Part shown: piece after piece, positions 5,437 to 14,567 of the stretch
Numbering within the stretch: the stretch's first letter is position 1
How the letters are laid out: each line of letters begins with the position of its first letter
Origin: Clostridia bacterium
GTDB lineage: Bacteria > Bacillota > Clostridia > Christensenellales > Borkfalkiaceae
Assembly (NCBI GenBank): GCA_021202395.1
Contig: JAJQDC010000039.1
Location: forward strand, 1 to 33,775
DNA: 33,775 bases
Direction: 5' to 3'
Made by a program: the position numbers and the translations under genes
The notes under the pieces: model-generated
What the model saw: only the letters and a program-made list of their open reading frames with translations
What the model was told of the DNA's origin: nothing
The model's database searches: none

Positions 5437-7602
5437 GTGTACGCACAGGTAATAGTAGACATAGCCCACAGCAATGTGGACAGAATATTTGAATATTCCT
5501 GCGGCGAAGACGTTAAAGCGGGCTGCAGGGTAAAAGTTCCCTTTGGCGGAAGGGTGATAGACGGCTTTGTAATGGCTGTAAGCCCCGTAAGCTCATTTCC
5601 GCCCGAAAAGATAAAACCCGTATCGGGCGTTTACGACGAGCCGCCTGCGCTTGTACCAGAATGTTTTGACCTGGTGCAGGCTATGGCAAAGCGTTACCGC
5701 GTGCCTAAGGCTGTATGCTTAAGGCTTTTTATTCCGTCTGAAATGAGACTCGGTAAGGTGCGTGAAGTGTACCGCAAGCGGGTAAAGTTTGCAAACGAGA
5801 TCACCCTTTCTAAATCGGCGGTAAAGCAGCAGCAGTTCTACGACTTTTTAAAGGCGGAAGGGGACGTTGATTACACCATATCTGCCGATCAATTCGGCAG
5901 GGGAGCGGTAAACGCCGTGATAGAAAAGGGCGGCGGTCAGCTTTACAGCGTAAGGGTAAACCGCACCCCGACGGGCGACTGCGGGCAGGAAGAAAAAAAG
6001 ATTCTTACCCCCGCGCAGCAAGCCGCATTAAACAGTATCAAAAATTCGGCGCAGACCGTCCAGCTTATACACGGCGTTACCGGCAGCGGTAAAACGGAAA
6101 TTTACCTTAACGCTATAGCTGCCGCAGTGCAACAGGGCAAGACCGCCGTTTTTTTAGTGCCTGAAATTTCTTTAACGCCGCAGATGCTTGCACAGCTAAG
6201 GCGCAGGTTCGGCGGGGCGGCGGCGATACTGCACAGCGGGCTTTCGGCAGGGGAGCGCTTTGACGAATGGTGGCGGTTGCGTACCGGCGAAGCAAAGATT
6301 GCCATAGGCGCACGCAGCGCAATATTTGCCCCCCTTGAAAATTTGGGGGTAATTATAATAGACGAAGAGCACGACTCTTCTTACTTCAGCGAAAGTTCGC
6401 CAAGATATTCCACTTTAGAAATTGCAAAACTCAGAGCGGAATATAACGGATGTAAACTTATACTTGGCAGCGCAACGCCTTCTATAGAAAGTTATTCTGC
6501 GGCAAAGAGCGGGCAGTATAACCTTATTACCCTTACACAGCGCATAAACGGCAAACCGCTGCCGCAGATAGAAATCGCCGACATGCGCAAAGAAGTTAAA
6601 AGGGGCAACAATACGGTATTTTCCCAGGCACTGCGCGAAGAGCTTAAACAGACGCTTGACGGCGGCAGGCAGGCTATAATTTTTTTAAACCGCAGGGGGT
6701 ATTCCCATACGGTCATCTGCCAGGAGTGCGGCTATGTCGCCAAGTGTGAAAACTGCGACGTTTCGCTTGCCTACCACAGTGAAGAGAACTGCCTTAAATG
6801 CCACTACTGCGGAGCAAAGTACCGTATGCCCAGGGCTTGCCCCGAATGCGGCGGCTTGCACCTGCGGTACGGCGGTACGGGCACACAAAAGGTAGTTGCC
6901 GATTTAAAGGCGGCATTCCCCAAGGCGCGAGTGCTGCGTATGGATAACGACACCACGTCGGGCAAGGAAGGGCACTACAAAATACTCAAACAGTTCGGCG
7001 ACAGGGAAGCGGATATTCTTGTAGGCACGCAGATGATAGCCAAGGGGCATGACTTCCCTTCGGTAACGCTTGTGGGAATATTGGACGCAGATATGAGCTT
7101 GCACTTTTCTGACTACCGCGCGGGTGAACGCACCTTTCAGCTGATTACACAGGTAAGCGGCAGAAGCGGCAGGGCAGGCGAAGCGGGCAAAGTAGTGCTG
7201 CAGACGTCGTCGCCCGAAAATTACATACTGCGCTACGCGGTAAATTACGACTATACGGGCTTTTACGAAAATGAAATAGCCCTTAGGGAGACTACTCAGT
7301 TCCCGCCGTTTTCTTTAATAGTAAGGGTAATGGTTACGGCAGACAGCGACGAAAAGGCGTTAGAAGCTTTAAAGGGAACGTGGTTTGACATAGACGGGCT
7401 GAGAAGCAAAAACCCCGACCAGTTTATATTTTTGAATAAAATGCACTCCCCCATAAAAAAGATACAGGGGCGGGTGCGATACCAGGTTTTAATGCGCCTT
7501 GTTGGGGACAAGCTGTTAGAAGATATTTACGATATTTCGGTAAAGCACACATCTTCCGAAGCGCTGGTTTATGTAGAAGAAAACCCCGCCAATTTGTCGT
7601 AA
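5437..7602 (+). CDS. priA: Primosomal protein N' (PriA helicase)
   Basis: PriA is a 3'-to-5' DNA helicase that recognises stalled forks and reloads the replisome. The 721-residue protein has an N-terminal DNA-binding domain (about 1-100), Walker A GVTGSGKT at 213-220, the DEAH-type box DEEH at 309-312, and the helicase C-terminal half with GTQMIAKGHDFP and QVSGRSGRAG. The zinc module has the eight expected cysteines: C428, C431, C437, C440, C455, C458, C468 and C471; Cys452 is extra. Length matches the family (about 730). The start is GTG at 5437 with SD AAGGAAG (5423-5429), which directly follows a small hairpin. It is separated from rpoZ by 254 bp of repeats and followed by 660 bp without a gene. 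Confidence 0.97.
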   Translation: MYAQVIVDIAHSNVDRIFEYSCGEDVKAGCRVKVPFGGRVIDGFVMAVSPVSSFPPEKIKPVSGVYDEPPALVPECFDLVQAMAKRYRVPKAVCLRLFIPSEMRLGKVREVYRKRVKFANEITLSKSAVKQQQFYDFLKAEGDVDYTISADQFGRGAVNAVIEKGGGQLYSVRVNRTPTGDCGQEEKKILTPAQQAALNSIKNSAQTVQLIHGVTGSGKTEIYLNAIAAAVQQGKTAVFLVPEISLTPQMLAQLRRRFGGAAAILHSGLSAGERFDEWWRLRTGEAKIAIGARSAIFAPLENLGVIIIDEEHDSSYFSESSPRYSTLEIAKLRAEYNGCKLILGSATPSIESYSAAKSGQYNLITLTQRINGKPLPQIEIADMRKEVKRGNNTVFSQALREELKQTLDGGRQAIIFLNRRGYSHTVICQECGYVAKCENCDVSLAYHSEENCLKCHYCGAKYRMPRACPECGGLHLRYGGTGTQKVVADLKAAFPKARVLRMDNDTTSGKEGHYKILKQFGDREADILVGTQMIAKGHDFPSVTLVGILDADMSLHFSDYRAGERTFQLITQVSGRSGRAGEAGKVVLQTSSPENYILRYAVNYDYTGFYENEIALRETTQFPPFSLIVRVMVTADSDEKALEALKGTWFDIDGLRSKNPDQFIFLNKMHSPIKKIQGRVRYQVLMRLVGDKLLEDIYDISVKHTSSEALVYVEENPANLS

Positions 7603-7698
7603 GGATTTTTTACCTTATTGTAAACGGCAGAAGCCTATCTGTCATTGCGTGTAAGATTAGTGTTGCTTGCGCACTTTAAAAGCGACAGTATACTTTAT

Positions 7699-7772
7699 GT
7701 CATTGCGCGTGAGCGTAGCGCTACTTTGCGCACCATAATATAAAATGTTTCAGATAAATGGGCGCAAAACGG
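7699..7772 (+). repeat. GCGTGAGCGATAGC repeat, copy 3
   Basis: CATTGCGCGTGAGCGTAGCG, then CTACTTTGCGCACC, then AAATGTTTCAGATAAATG. It matches 910-980 nearly base for base, including the AGATAAATG tail. Confidence 0.7.
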
Positions 7773-7990
7773 GTTCTACCGCGTGGCAATCCCGCCAGAA
7801 CTGGCGACCAGCAGGCTGGGCGGCAGAAGCGATGTTTAAAAATAATAACGTTTAATTATAATGCGGTAAAAAGCATTGAATCGGCGGAAATGCTTTTCGG
7901 GCGCCAGCCGCTACGCTCTGGCGAGATTGCCACGCTACGCTCGCAATGACGTAGAGTTATGTGCCGTTAAAACAAGATGAAGATAATTAA

Positions 7991-8248
7991 AAATCGCTCT
8001 TTTGCGTAAGCAAAAGGCGGCTATATAAAAAATAATAGTGAGTTTTGGGCTTCACTTGTTATGCCCAAAACACCTTGATTTTAAGGTAAAAGATTGAATT
8101 TTGCGCATTATATAATTACCTACGCTATAAGAGCAAATGCGCAAAAGATAAGAAGAAAACAACCACAGCATTTATGCAAGGTTGGTTTGTCTTTAAAAAA
8201 TCACGGCAAAGATTTACGGGCAGCAAACCGTAAAGATTTGCGTGAACT
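7991..8248 (+). repeat. Structured repeat D2
   Basis: Plus-strand partner of D1. Blocks in order: AAATCGCTCTTTTGCGT, AAGCAAAAGGCGGCT, an AT stretch, an additional hairpin GTTTTGGGC/GCCCAAAAC (about 8042-8071), TTTTGCGCA, GGTTTGTCTT, and the terminal hairpin TCACGG…CGTGAAC (8201-8245). That hairpin has CAAA/TTTG and TTTACGG/CCGTAAA arms separated by a tandem GA/GA mismatch. It ends directly before the def SD, so it could lie in the def leader RNA. Confidence 0.65.
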
Positions 8249-8262
8249 GAGGAGTTGATATT

Positions 8263-8733
8263 ATGGCACAAAGGTATGTGGTACAGGTGGGCGATCCCGT
8301 CCTTCGCAAGGTTTGCGAACCGATAAAGTCGTTCGATAAAAATCTTGCCGATCTTTTAGACGATATGAAAACTACCGTCCGCGCAGAAGACGGCGCAGGG
8401 CTTGCCGCTCCGCAAATAGGGCTTAGTTTAAGGGTAGTGGTGGTTGACGTAGAAGAAGGCTTTTACGAATTTGTTAACCCCGAAATCGTTTACCAGAAGG
8501 GCGAGCAGACGAGCCCCGAAGGCTGCCTTTCGGTAAAGGGCAAGCAGGGCGACGTTACCCGCCCCCAAAAGGTAAAAATAGAGTACCGCGACCGTACGGG
8601 CAGGAAGCATAAACTTACGGCAGAAGGGTTCTTTGCCCGCGCAGTATGCCACGAGCTTGACCACCTTGACGGTATACTCTATATAGACAAAGCCGTAGGC
8701 TTAAAAGACGTAAAGGCGGAGGACGACAAGTGA
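8263..8733 (+). CDS. def: Peptide deformylase
   Basis: Removes the formyl group from the N-terminal methionine of new proteins; a metal enzyme, usually with Fe2+. All three family motifs are present in the 156-residue product: GAGLAAPQIG (44-53), EGCLS (86-90, metal ligand Cys88) and HELDH (130-134, ligands His130 and His134 with catalytic Glu131). Length is typical. The ATG has the SD GAGGAG (8249-8254). It overlaps fmt by 4 bases, which pairs the enzyme that removes formyl groups with the one that adds them. The terminal hairpin of repeat D2 ends just before its SD. Confidence 0.97.
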   Translation: MAQRYVVQVGDPVLRKVCEPIKSFDKNLADLLDDMKTTVRAEDGAGLAAPQIGLSLRVVVVDVEEGFYEFVNPEIVYQKGEQTSPEGCLSVKGKQGDVTRPQKVKIEYRDRTGRKHKLTAEGFFARAVCHELDHLDGILYIDKAVGLKDVKAEDDK

Positions 8734-9656
8734 AGATAGTTTTTGCCGGTACCCCCGAATTTGCCGTTAAACCGCTTAAGGCGTTAATAGCAGGCGGCTA
8801 CAACGTGGTTGCCGTTATAACCCAGACGGATAAGCCCGTTGGCAGGAAGGCGGTGTTAACCCCGTCGCCCGTGGCGGTTTGCGCGCAGGAAGCGGGCATA
8901 CCCGTATATAAATTTGATAAAATACGCAGCTGCGCCGAAGATGTTAAGGCTATCGGCGCAGACGTTATGTTTACCTGCGCTTACGGCCAGATTCTTACGC
9001 AGCAAATTATAGATATATTCCCCTGCGGCATATGGAACGCACATGCATCGCTCCTGCCCGATTTCCGCGGGGCAAGCCCCATTCAATCAGCCATACTTGC
9101 GGGTAAACGGCATACGGGCGTAACCGTTATGAAGACCGAGCTCGCCCTTGACAGCGGCGATATGCTGCTTGTAAAAAAGTGTGAAATTGCCGAAGGGGAA
9201 ACTTACGGAAGTTTATCTGAAAAGCTTTCTGACCTTGCCGCACAGGCGCTGTGCGACGCAGCAGACCTTATTATAAGGGGAGACGTCGCCACCATTTTAC
9301 AGGACGACAGCGCAGCCACCTACTGCAAAAAAATTACCAAAGAAGACGCTAAAATAAACTTTGCCCTGCCTGCGGCAGAAGTGGCAAACAGGGTAAACGC
9401 AATGGACCCTTCGCCTGCGGCGTACTGCTTAAAAGGCGGCTCGCCCGTAAATATTTTTAAGGCATTGCCCTGCACATATGGCGAAAATAACGCCGTTTGC
9501 GGGCAGGTAGTAAGCGTAAGCAAAAACGGTATTATAATAAAGTGCGGCGACGGATACGTAAACGTTGCCGAAGCGCAGTTTGCGGGCGGTAAAAGGCTTA
9601 AGGCGGCAGATATCGCAAACGGCAGAAAACTTGCCGCAGGTGATTTGCTTGACTAA
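8730..9656 (+). CDS. fmt: Methionyl-tRNA formyltransferase
   Basis: Transfers a formyl group from 10-formyltetrahydrofolate to Met-tRNA(fMet), enabling initiation. The 308-residue protein has the family start MKIVFAGTPEFAV, the catalytic motif NAHASLLP (103-110; Asn103 and His105), FRGASPIQ (112-119) and the conserved Asp141 in LDSGD. Residues after about 205 form the C-terminal tRNA-binding domain. Length is standard (about 310). The start is GTG at 8730, overlapping the def stop (GTGA), with SD GGAGG at 8718-8722. The end overlaps the inferred rsmB start. Confidence 0.97.
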   Translation: MKIVFAGTPEFAVKPLKALIAGGYNVVAVITQTDKPVGRKAVLTPSPVAVCAQEAGIPVYKFDKIRSCAEDVKAIGADVMFTCAYGQILTQQIIDIFPCGIWNAHASLLPDFRGASPIQSAILAGKRHTGVTVMKTELALDSGDMLLVKKCEIAEGETYGSLSEKLSDLAAQALCDAADLIIRGDVATILQDDSAATYCKKITKEDAKINFALPAAEVANRVNAMDPSPAAYCLKGGSPVNIFKALPCTYGENNAVCGQVVSVSKNGIIIKCGDGYVNVAEAQFAGGKRLKAADIANGRKLAAGDLLD

Positions 9657-10872
9657 CCCGCTTGCCGACCCGTACCTTGTTCTTACCAAAGTATATTCCG
9701 AAGGCACCTATTTAAAGCAGGCTATCGCCGCAACGCCGACAGAGCCGTTAAACCGTGCCCGCACTACAAAAATCTGTTACGGCGTGGTAGAAAAGGACGT
9801 TTACCTTACCCGTATAATAGCCCATAACTGCGAAAAACAGCCCAAAAGCGCGGTAAAGCTTATCCTTAAAATTGCGCTGTATATGCTTGAATTTATGGCA
9901 AAGCACGATTATATGGTGATTGACTGTGCTGTAGAGCTTACCAAAAAACTTGGTAAGGGCGGTGCAGCGGGCTTTGTAAACGCATTTTTAAGGGGATATA
10001 AACTGCCCGACACGCCGCAGGGCGCAGACGAACGGCTGAGCTTTGAATGCAGCGTGCCGCTGTGGCTTGCAAAAAAAGTGAGAAGAAGTTACAAGTCGCA
10101 GGCAAGAGATATACTTTCCGCTCCGTCCTGCGGCGTCTGCGTGCGCTTTGTGCGCGGCGGGCAGAAGTACCTTGAAGCGGAACATACCGATACGCCCTTT
10201 AACGGCGTATATATTTTTAAAAATTTTGTGCGCGACAGCGGTTACGACAGCGGTGATTACACCTTTCAGTCAGTCGGTTCTGTTGCCATTTGTTCGGCTA
10301 TATCCCCGTGCGAAAGGCTGTTAGACGCCTGCGCAGCACCGGGCGGCAAGAGCGTTCTGCTTGCAGGTAAATGCAAAAGCGTCGTGTCGTGCGAGCTGCA
10401 TGCCCACCGCGCGCAGCTGATTACTTCATACGCAAACCGCATGGGTGCAGGCAACATAAGCGTTGTAAACGCCGACAGTACGGTCTTTAACAGCGATTTT
10501 GAAGGTGAGTTTGATACGGTGCTTTGCGACGTGCCCTGTTCGGGCAGCGGCGTAATTAACGAAAACCCCGATATCAAGCTGTTCCGTAAGGAAGAAGATA
10601 TTGCCGCTTTAAATAAAACGCAGCTCGCCATTATAGATAATTGCAGCAGATACGTAAAAAAAGGCGGTTATCTTTACTATTCCACCTGTTCGGTTCTGCC
10701 TGAAGAAAACGACAGCGTTATTTATAATTTTTTGCAGTTGCACCCCGAATATGCCGTAGATATTCCGCAAAGTCCGCTTGCAAGCGTAAGGGCGAAGTAC
10801 GGCTTGCAGTTCCTGCCGCATATATCCCTTGGCGCCGGGTTTTACCTTTGCCGATTGGTAAAAGGCGGGTAA
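9649..10872 (+). CDS. rsmB: 16S rRNA m5C967 methyltransferase RsmB
   Basis: Methylates C967 (E. coli numbering) of 16S rRNA using S-adenosylmethionine. I place the start at TTG 9649 because AGGTGA (9638-9643) lies 5 bases upstream and the next residues (TNPLADPYLVLTKVY) begin the NusB-like N-terminal RNA-binding domain; the frame stays open further upstream only inside fmt. In the resulting 407 residues, the SAM motif DACAAPGGK is at 226-234, DVPCSGSG at 294-301 (Cys297) and YSTCSVLPEEN at 344-354 (Cys347); the two cysteines are the catalytic pair of m5C enzymes. It overlaps fmt by 8 bases, and the def-fmt-rsmB order is conserved in many bacteria. Confidence 0.93.
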   Translation: MTNPLADPYLVLTKVYSEGTYLKQAIAATPTEPLNRARTTKICYGVVEKDVYLTRIIAHNCEKQPKSAVKLILKIALYMLEFMAKHDYMVIDCAVELTKKLGKGGAAGFVNAFLRGYKLPDTPQGADERLSFECSVPLWLAKKVRRSYKSQARDILSAPSCGVCVRFVRGGQKYLEAEHTDTPFNGVYIFKNFVRDSGYDSGDYTFQSVGSVAICSAISPCERLLDACAAPGGKSVLLAGKCKSVVSCELHAHRAQLITSYANRMGAGNISVVNADSTVFNSDFEGEFDTVLCDVPCSGSGVINENPDIKLFRKEEDIAALNKTQLAIIDNCSRYVKKGGYLYYSTCSVLPEENDSVIYNFLQLHPEYAVDIPQSPLASVRAKYGLQFLPHISLGAGFYLCRLVKGG

Positions 10873-11172
10873 GCGTAACTAAGCGCAAATATGTTCTAAA
10901 GCGGTAAAAAGCATTTGCAACCAAGTCGCACGGCAGCGGAGCGTGTAAAGGTTGGAGATTTCTCGATTACGCTACGCTTCACTCGAAATGACAGCCCTGT
11001 GGGCTGTACAGCCTGAAAGGCTGTCATCTCGACCGTAGTGGAGAGATCTCCAGCCGTATGAGTTACTTGAACAGTGCAACGCAAGTTGCAATCATTTGTT
11101 CCTTAATTAGTGATAGAGCTTCTATAATAAGGTAAAATTTTATTACTCAAGCCATATATAAGGGTTAATTTG
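10873..11172. other. Repeat-rich gap between rsmB and rlmN
   Basis: No gene seen. It contains the inverted repeat described at 10962-11052, a small GCAACGCAAGTTGC palindrome near 11075-11088 (a similar one occurs near 16260), and a TATAAT at 11123-11128 that could be the -10 box of rlmN, although no good -35 box is spaced before it. Confidence 0.6.
10962..11052. repeat. Long imperfect hairpin with two internal hairpins
   Basis: GGAGATTTCTCGATTACG at the left pairs imperfectly with CCGTAGTGGAGAGATCTCC at the right. CGAAATGAC and GTCATCTCG form the inner arm. In the tip lie two tandem hairpins: ACAGCCC/GGGCTGT (loop TGT) and ACAGCCT/AGGCTGT (loop GAA). The two differ by a paired C-G to T-A change. 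A partial copy (GGAGATTTCTCCATTCCGCT) lies near 16302. Confidence 0.7.
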
Positions 11173-12210
11173 ATGAAAAAGATTATACAAGATTTAAATT
11201 TAGAAGAGCTGGAAGGCGTTGTAAAGGAACTTGGCGAAAAGCCATTCCGCGCAAAGCAGCTGTATACGGGCATTATGCAGGGTAAAAGCCTTACGCAGAT
11301 ATCCGTTCTGCCAAAGGCGTTTACGGCAGAACTTCTTGAAAACTACGAAGATACCCCTGTACAAATTATAAAAACGCTTGTGTCGTGCGACGGTACCGAA
11401 AAGTACCTGTTCCGCCTTGCCGACGGCAACATTATAGAAGGCGTATTTATGCAATACTCCTACGGCAATACGCAGTGCGTTTCTACCCAGGTGGGCTGCC
11501 GTATGGGCTGTAAGTTCTGTGCAAGCACGCTTGGCGGCAGGGTGCGAGATCTTACCGCAGGTGAAATTTTGTCTCAGGTGCTTGTAGTCAACGCCCTGCA
11601 TGGCAAAAACGGCAAAAGGGGCATAACCAACGTCGTTTTGATGGGCAGCGGAGAGCCTTTGGATAACTACGGTAACGTAATAAAGTTTTTGCGCAATATG
11701 GCGGCGGAAGGGGGAATAAATATTTCTCCGCGCAACGTAAGCCTTTCTACCTGCGGGCTGGTGCCCGAAATGTATAAGCTTGCCGAAGAAGGCTTGCCCG
11801 TTAACCTTACCGTATCGCTGCACAACGTAACCGACGAAGAAAGAGCCCGCACTATGCCCATAGCAAACAGGTATAAGATAAGCGAAATTTTAAAAGCTTG
11901 CTCAAACTACTTTGAAAAAACGGGCAGGCGGTATATATTTGAATACTCCCTTATAGAAGGGGAAAATGCCGATGCTGAACATGCCCGTTCACTTTGCAGG
12001 CTGCTTGCAGGCAGACCGTGCCATGTAAACCTTATACGGCTCAACGACGTAAAGGAGCGCAAGCTTGCCGCTGCATCCGAACTGGCGGCGCAAAACTTTT
12101 TGCATGAGCTGCAGAGCGGCGGTATATCTGCAACGCTTCGCCGCAGAATGGGTGCGGATATCGGCGGTGCCTGCGGCCAGCTAAGGGCAGGTTATTTACA
12201 GGAAAATTAA
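11173..12210 (+). CDS. rlmN: Dual-specificity RNA methyltransferase RlmN
   Basis: A radical-SAM enzyme that makes 2-methyladenosine at A2503 of 23S rRNA and at A37 of some tRNAs. I use the ATG at 11173 (345 residues) because AAGGG (11160-11164) is 8 bases upstream; a TTG one codon earlier is possible. The 4Fe-4S motif is CRMGCKFC, with cysteines at 109, 113 and 116. GSGEPLDN (158-165) is the SAM-binding segment, and Cys334 in GGACGQL is the cysteine that becomes methylated during catalysis. Length and motif order match the family. Translation genes precede it, and a terminator follows at 12228-12268. The stp/prkC/rsgA genes that follow in Bacillus are not here. Confidence 0.96.
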   Translation: MKKIIQDLNLEELEGVVKELGEKPFRAKQLYTGIMQGKSLTQISVLPKAFTAELLENYEDTPVQIIKTLVSCDGTEKYLFRLADGNIIEGVFMQYSYGNTQCVSTQVGCRMGCKFCASTLGGRVRDLTAGEILSQVLVVNALHGKNGKRGITNVVLMGSGEPLDNYGNVIKFLRNMAAEGGINISPRNVSLSTCGLVPEMYKLAEEGLPVNLTVSLHNVTDEERARTMPIANRYKISEILKACSNYFEKTGRRYIFEYSLIEGENADAEHARSLCRLLAGRPCHVNLIRLNDVKERKLAAASELAAQNFLHELQSGGISATLRRRMGADIGGACGQLRAGYLQEN

Positions 12211-12227
12211 TTACAATATAAAAGTAT

Positions 12228-12268
12228 AGTAAAAGTCGGCGCCTTTCGGCACCGACCTTTACTTTTTA
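12228..12268 (+). terminator. Rho-independent terminator after rlmN
   Basis: GTCGG-C-GCC, loop TTTC, GGC-A-CCGAC with one internal C/A mismatch. It is flanked by AGTAAAA on the left and TTTACTTTTTAC on the right, which extends the stem and supplies the T-rich tail. Confidence 0.8.
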
Positions 12269-12389
12269 CGAGGAGAGTATTCCATGAATACCAGTGTGGG
12301 TTAATTAAAATTTGTGGCGGTAATTGTTAATTACCGCTGTCCCCTGACATGGGACAAAACTCAGATGTCATTGCAAGCGTAGCGTGCGC

Positions 12390-14567
12390 TCACTCCCAAT
12401 AAATGCCGTTGGAGTCTAACGAAAGACTGGTTGACGACGCTGTTGAAAGTGATGCGTTTTTATCGCCCAAAAATATTACGTGTGCACGTGATATGCTTAC
12501 GGGGAGTTTTACCGTTACATACCCCGATACCGTAAGGTAGTAGCCGCTTGTAATTGTCTGGTTGGTTTTGCTTATGCCTACAGAGCTGAAGTTTGAGCAA
12601 GCCGTAGCTTCGTTTGTCATTCCGCCGCTGTCTATACCCAGTACGTAGCCGCCGCTGTAAGTGTAACCTTGCTCGGTGTCAATTGAAGAATCAGATGCAC
12701 CTGTAGCTATTATAACAGACTTTCCGCCAGAAATCAACAATCCGCCGTACTTTGTTGTAGAATTTGAGTCAATTCCGTCTCCGCCGGCGTACACATAAAG
12801 GTAGCCGCCCGATATAACTATGCTTTGCCCCGACGTGCCGGTGCCGTTTACCCCGTCGTCGGTGGCAAGTACGGTATTGGTACCGCCGCTTAAATTTACA
12901 ACCGCCCCTTCTATGCCTTCGTAGCTGTAGCCTACGGCTACGGTGCCGCCGCTTATGGTAACGGTGCCGTCGCCGTGTACGCCGTCGTCGTTGCTGTAAA
13001 GGTATAACGTGCCGCCCGTTATGGTAATATCGCCTGTCGGAGATTCACCGTTTTCAAGCGCATTGTCGCAATTTGCATGTAAACCGTCGTCGTAAGAGCT
13101 TATCTGTATGCCGCCTGCCGATATGGTAATGGCGTTGTCCGCCTTTATGCCCTTGGTAGAGTAGTCGCCCTTGTCGGTGTTGCCCGTATCTGCCGTTCCG
13201 CCCATATTGCCTGTGGTAGATGTGGTGTAGTTGGTCCAGCTGTAAGAAAAGCTGCCGCTGCTCTTACTTGTAAGTGCAATGGTATCGTAGTTATCGTTTA
13301 TTGTAAACGAGCCGCTTGTCGCGTAGTAGCTTGAAGACTGCCCCTGAGACTGCGAGCTTGTATATACGTATACCTGCATCTTTGTGTAGCCGCTTGGTTT
13401 TGTTATCGGGTAAAAGTAATAGGTGGTGGTCTGGTTGCCGCCCGGCATCATCATACCGCCCTGGTTAGAAGTAGTGGTGGTTGTTGTGTAGCTTGAAGAA
13501 TTGTACCACGCTTCGTTGCCGTCGCTGTCGGTGTAGCAGATAGAGTAGCTGTAAGCCGACGAAGTATAGCGGATATAGTAGGTATCTTCTGACGTTGCCG
13601 TAACTTCTTCGGAATAGTCAGAATATTTGTCGGTATAAATTTCTATATCGGGTGCAGAGTCGCCTTCTGATATATCCACGTTATATGCAGCGTCTATACC
13701 GTCGCAGGCGGCGTAAATAAGTATGGTGCCGCCCGTAATGGTAACGGTGCCGCGCTGGTTGCCCTTAGAAGATACGTCGCTGTCGGTAGTCTTTATGCCG
13801 TCGCCCGTTCTTGCTATAAGTATAAGCGAACCCGATTCTATCGTAACGCTGTCGTTGCCCTTCAGTGCGTTGTCTTCGCACTCTGTCTGCAAAGTAACGT
13901 TCTTTATTTCAAGGTCGTTTTTTGTGTGTATGCCGTTGTTGTTTACCGACTTTACGTAAAGGTTGCCCTTGCCCTGCACGTCAAGGTCGCACTTTGCGTA
14001 TATGCAGGAAGATATGCCGTCTTCGTCGGTTACTTCATCGCGCATATCGTAAATGTAGTTATCCGTCTCTTTTTTGGCTGATATGGTAACTTTATCGCCG
14101 CTCTCTATGTCAAGGGGGCATTCCGTATAGGAAGTAAGGCTGAACCCGTTAAGCTCAAGCTCAAACTTGTAGTCGTCGCCTGCGTCAATTATTATGTTAC
14201 CGTAAAAATCGCCCTTTATGGAATATACGCTGTTTGCCGTTATACCGCTGAAGGTGAGCGTTGCACCGTCGTCAGAAAGGGAGTAGCAGTTGTCTGTTCC
14301 TTCTGAGCAGGTTACGTTAAAGCTTACCGTTCCGCCCGTTCCGTCGCTAAAGGTGTAGGTGCCGTCTTCGCCGGAAGATACAAGGGTAGTTTCGTAAACG
14401 GTGTCGTCCGTCTCTATTTCGGTTACTTCGTTTTCGTCTTCGGGGCGGTCAGAAGTAATGGTGGTAGTATCGTCGGTGCCGCCAAGCATATCGCAGCCCG
14501 CCAGCGTAAACGTTACGGCAGCCGCGGTAACTACGGCTAAAAAAGATGTTATTTTTTTATAGCTCAT
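12390..14567 (-). CDS. Cthe_2159-like beta-helix lipoprotein
   Basis: The 725-residue product has a signal peptide ending in LAGC (Cys25), so it is probably a surface lipoprotein. After a Thr/Asp/Glu-rich linker (about 30-60), two blocks of right-handed beta-helix repeats occur (about 120-310 and 470-640), with VTITGGT-type rungs. Acidic turns repeat in the second block: DDGLH (493-497), DDGVH (527-531), DDGVN (570-574) and GDGID (596-600), which look like calcium sites. A Ser/Thr/Tyr-rich insert (about 320-465) separates the blocks. This matches the Cthe_2159/DUF4353 carbohydrate-binding family, whose founder from Clostridium thermocellum binds cell-wall polysaccharides. It is the last gene of the VTC operon and overlaps DUF4956 by 11 bases. 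The ligand here is unknown. Confidence 0.8.
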   Translation of the reverse strand: MSYKKITSFLAVVTAAAVTFTLAGCDMLGGTDDTTTITSDRPEDENEVTEIETDDTVYETTLVSSGEDGTYTFSDGTGGTVSFNVTCSEGTDNCYSLSDDGATLTFSGITANSVYSIKGDFYGNIIIDAGDDYKFELELNGFSLTSYTECPLDIESGDKVTISAKKETDNYIYDMRDEVTDEDGISSCIYAKCDLDVQGKGNLYVKSVNNNGIHTKNDLEIKNVTLQTECEDNALKGNDSVTIESGSLILIARTGDGIKTTDSDVSSKGNQRGTVTITGGTILIYAACDGIDAAYNVDISEGDSAPDIEIYTDKYSDYSEEVTATSEDTYYIRYTSSAYSYSICYTDSDGNEAWYNSSSYTTTTTTSNQGGMMMPGGNQTTTYYFYPITKPSGYTKMQVYVYTSSQSQGQSSSYYATSGSFTINDNYDTIALTSKSSGSFSYSWTNYTTSTTGNMGGTADTGNTDKGDYSTKGIKADNAITISAGGIQISSYDDGLHANCDNALENGESPTGDITITGGTLYLYSNDDGVHGDGTVTISGGTVAVGYSYEGIEGAVVNLSGGTNTVLATDDGVNGTGTSGQSIVISGGYLYVYAGGDGIDSNSTTKYGGLLISGGKSVIIATGASDSSIDTEQGYTYSGGYVLGIDSGGMTNEATACSNFSSVGISKTNQTITSGYYLTVSGYVTVKLPVSISRAHVIFLGDKNASLSTASSTSLSLDSNGIYWE

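Larger units (their letters stand above)
7603..8262. other. Gene-free repeat region between priA and def
   Basis: No credible gene. It holds a copy of the GCGTGAGCGTAGCG repeat (7699-7772), further repeat-like fragments rich in GCTACGCTC (7890-7950), and the structured repeat D2 (7991-8248). A TATAAT at 8111-8116 is present but has no well-spaced -35 box, so the def promoter is not settled. Confidence 0.65.

Noticed and set aside
10266..10631. A 121-codon minus-strand frame inside rsmB
   Set aside because: Antisense shadow of the conserved methyltransferase domain.
11200..11823. A 207-codon minus-strand frame inside rlmN
   Set aside because: It is antisense to a fully supported gene, has no SD, and its composition reflects the rlmN codons read backwards.
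12285..12303. A six-codon frame (ATG to TAA) after AGGAG downstream of the rlmN terminator
   Set aside because: Too short to support, and it lies beyond the terminator with no promoter seen.
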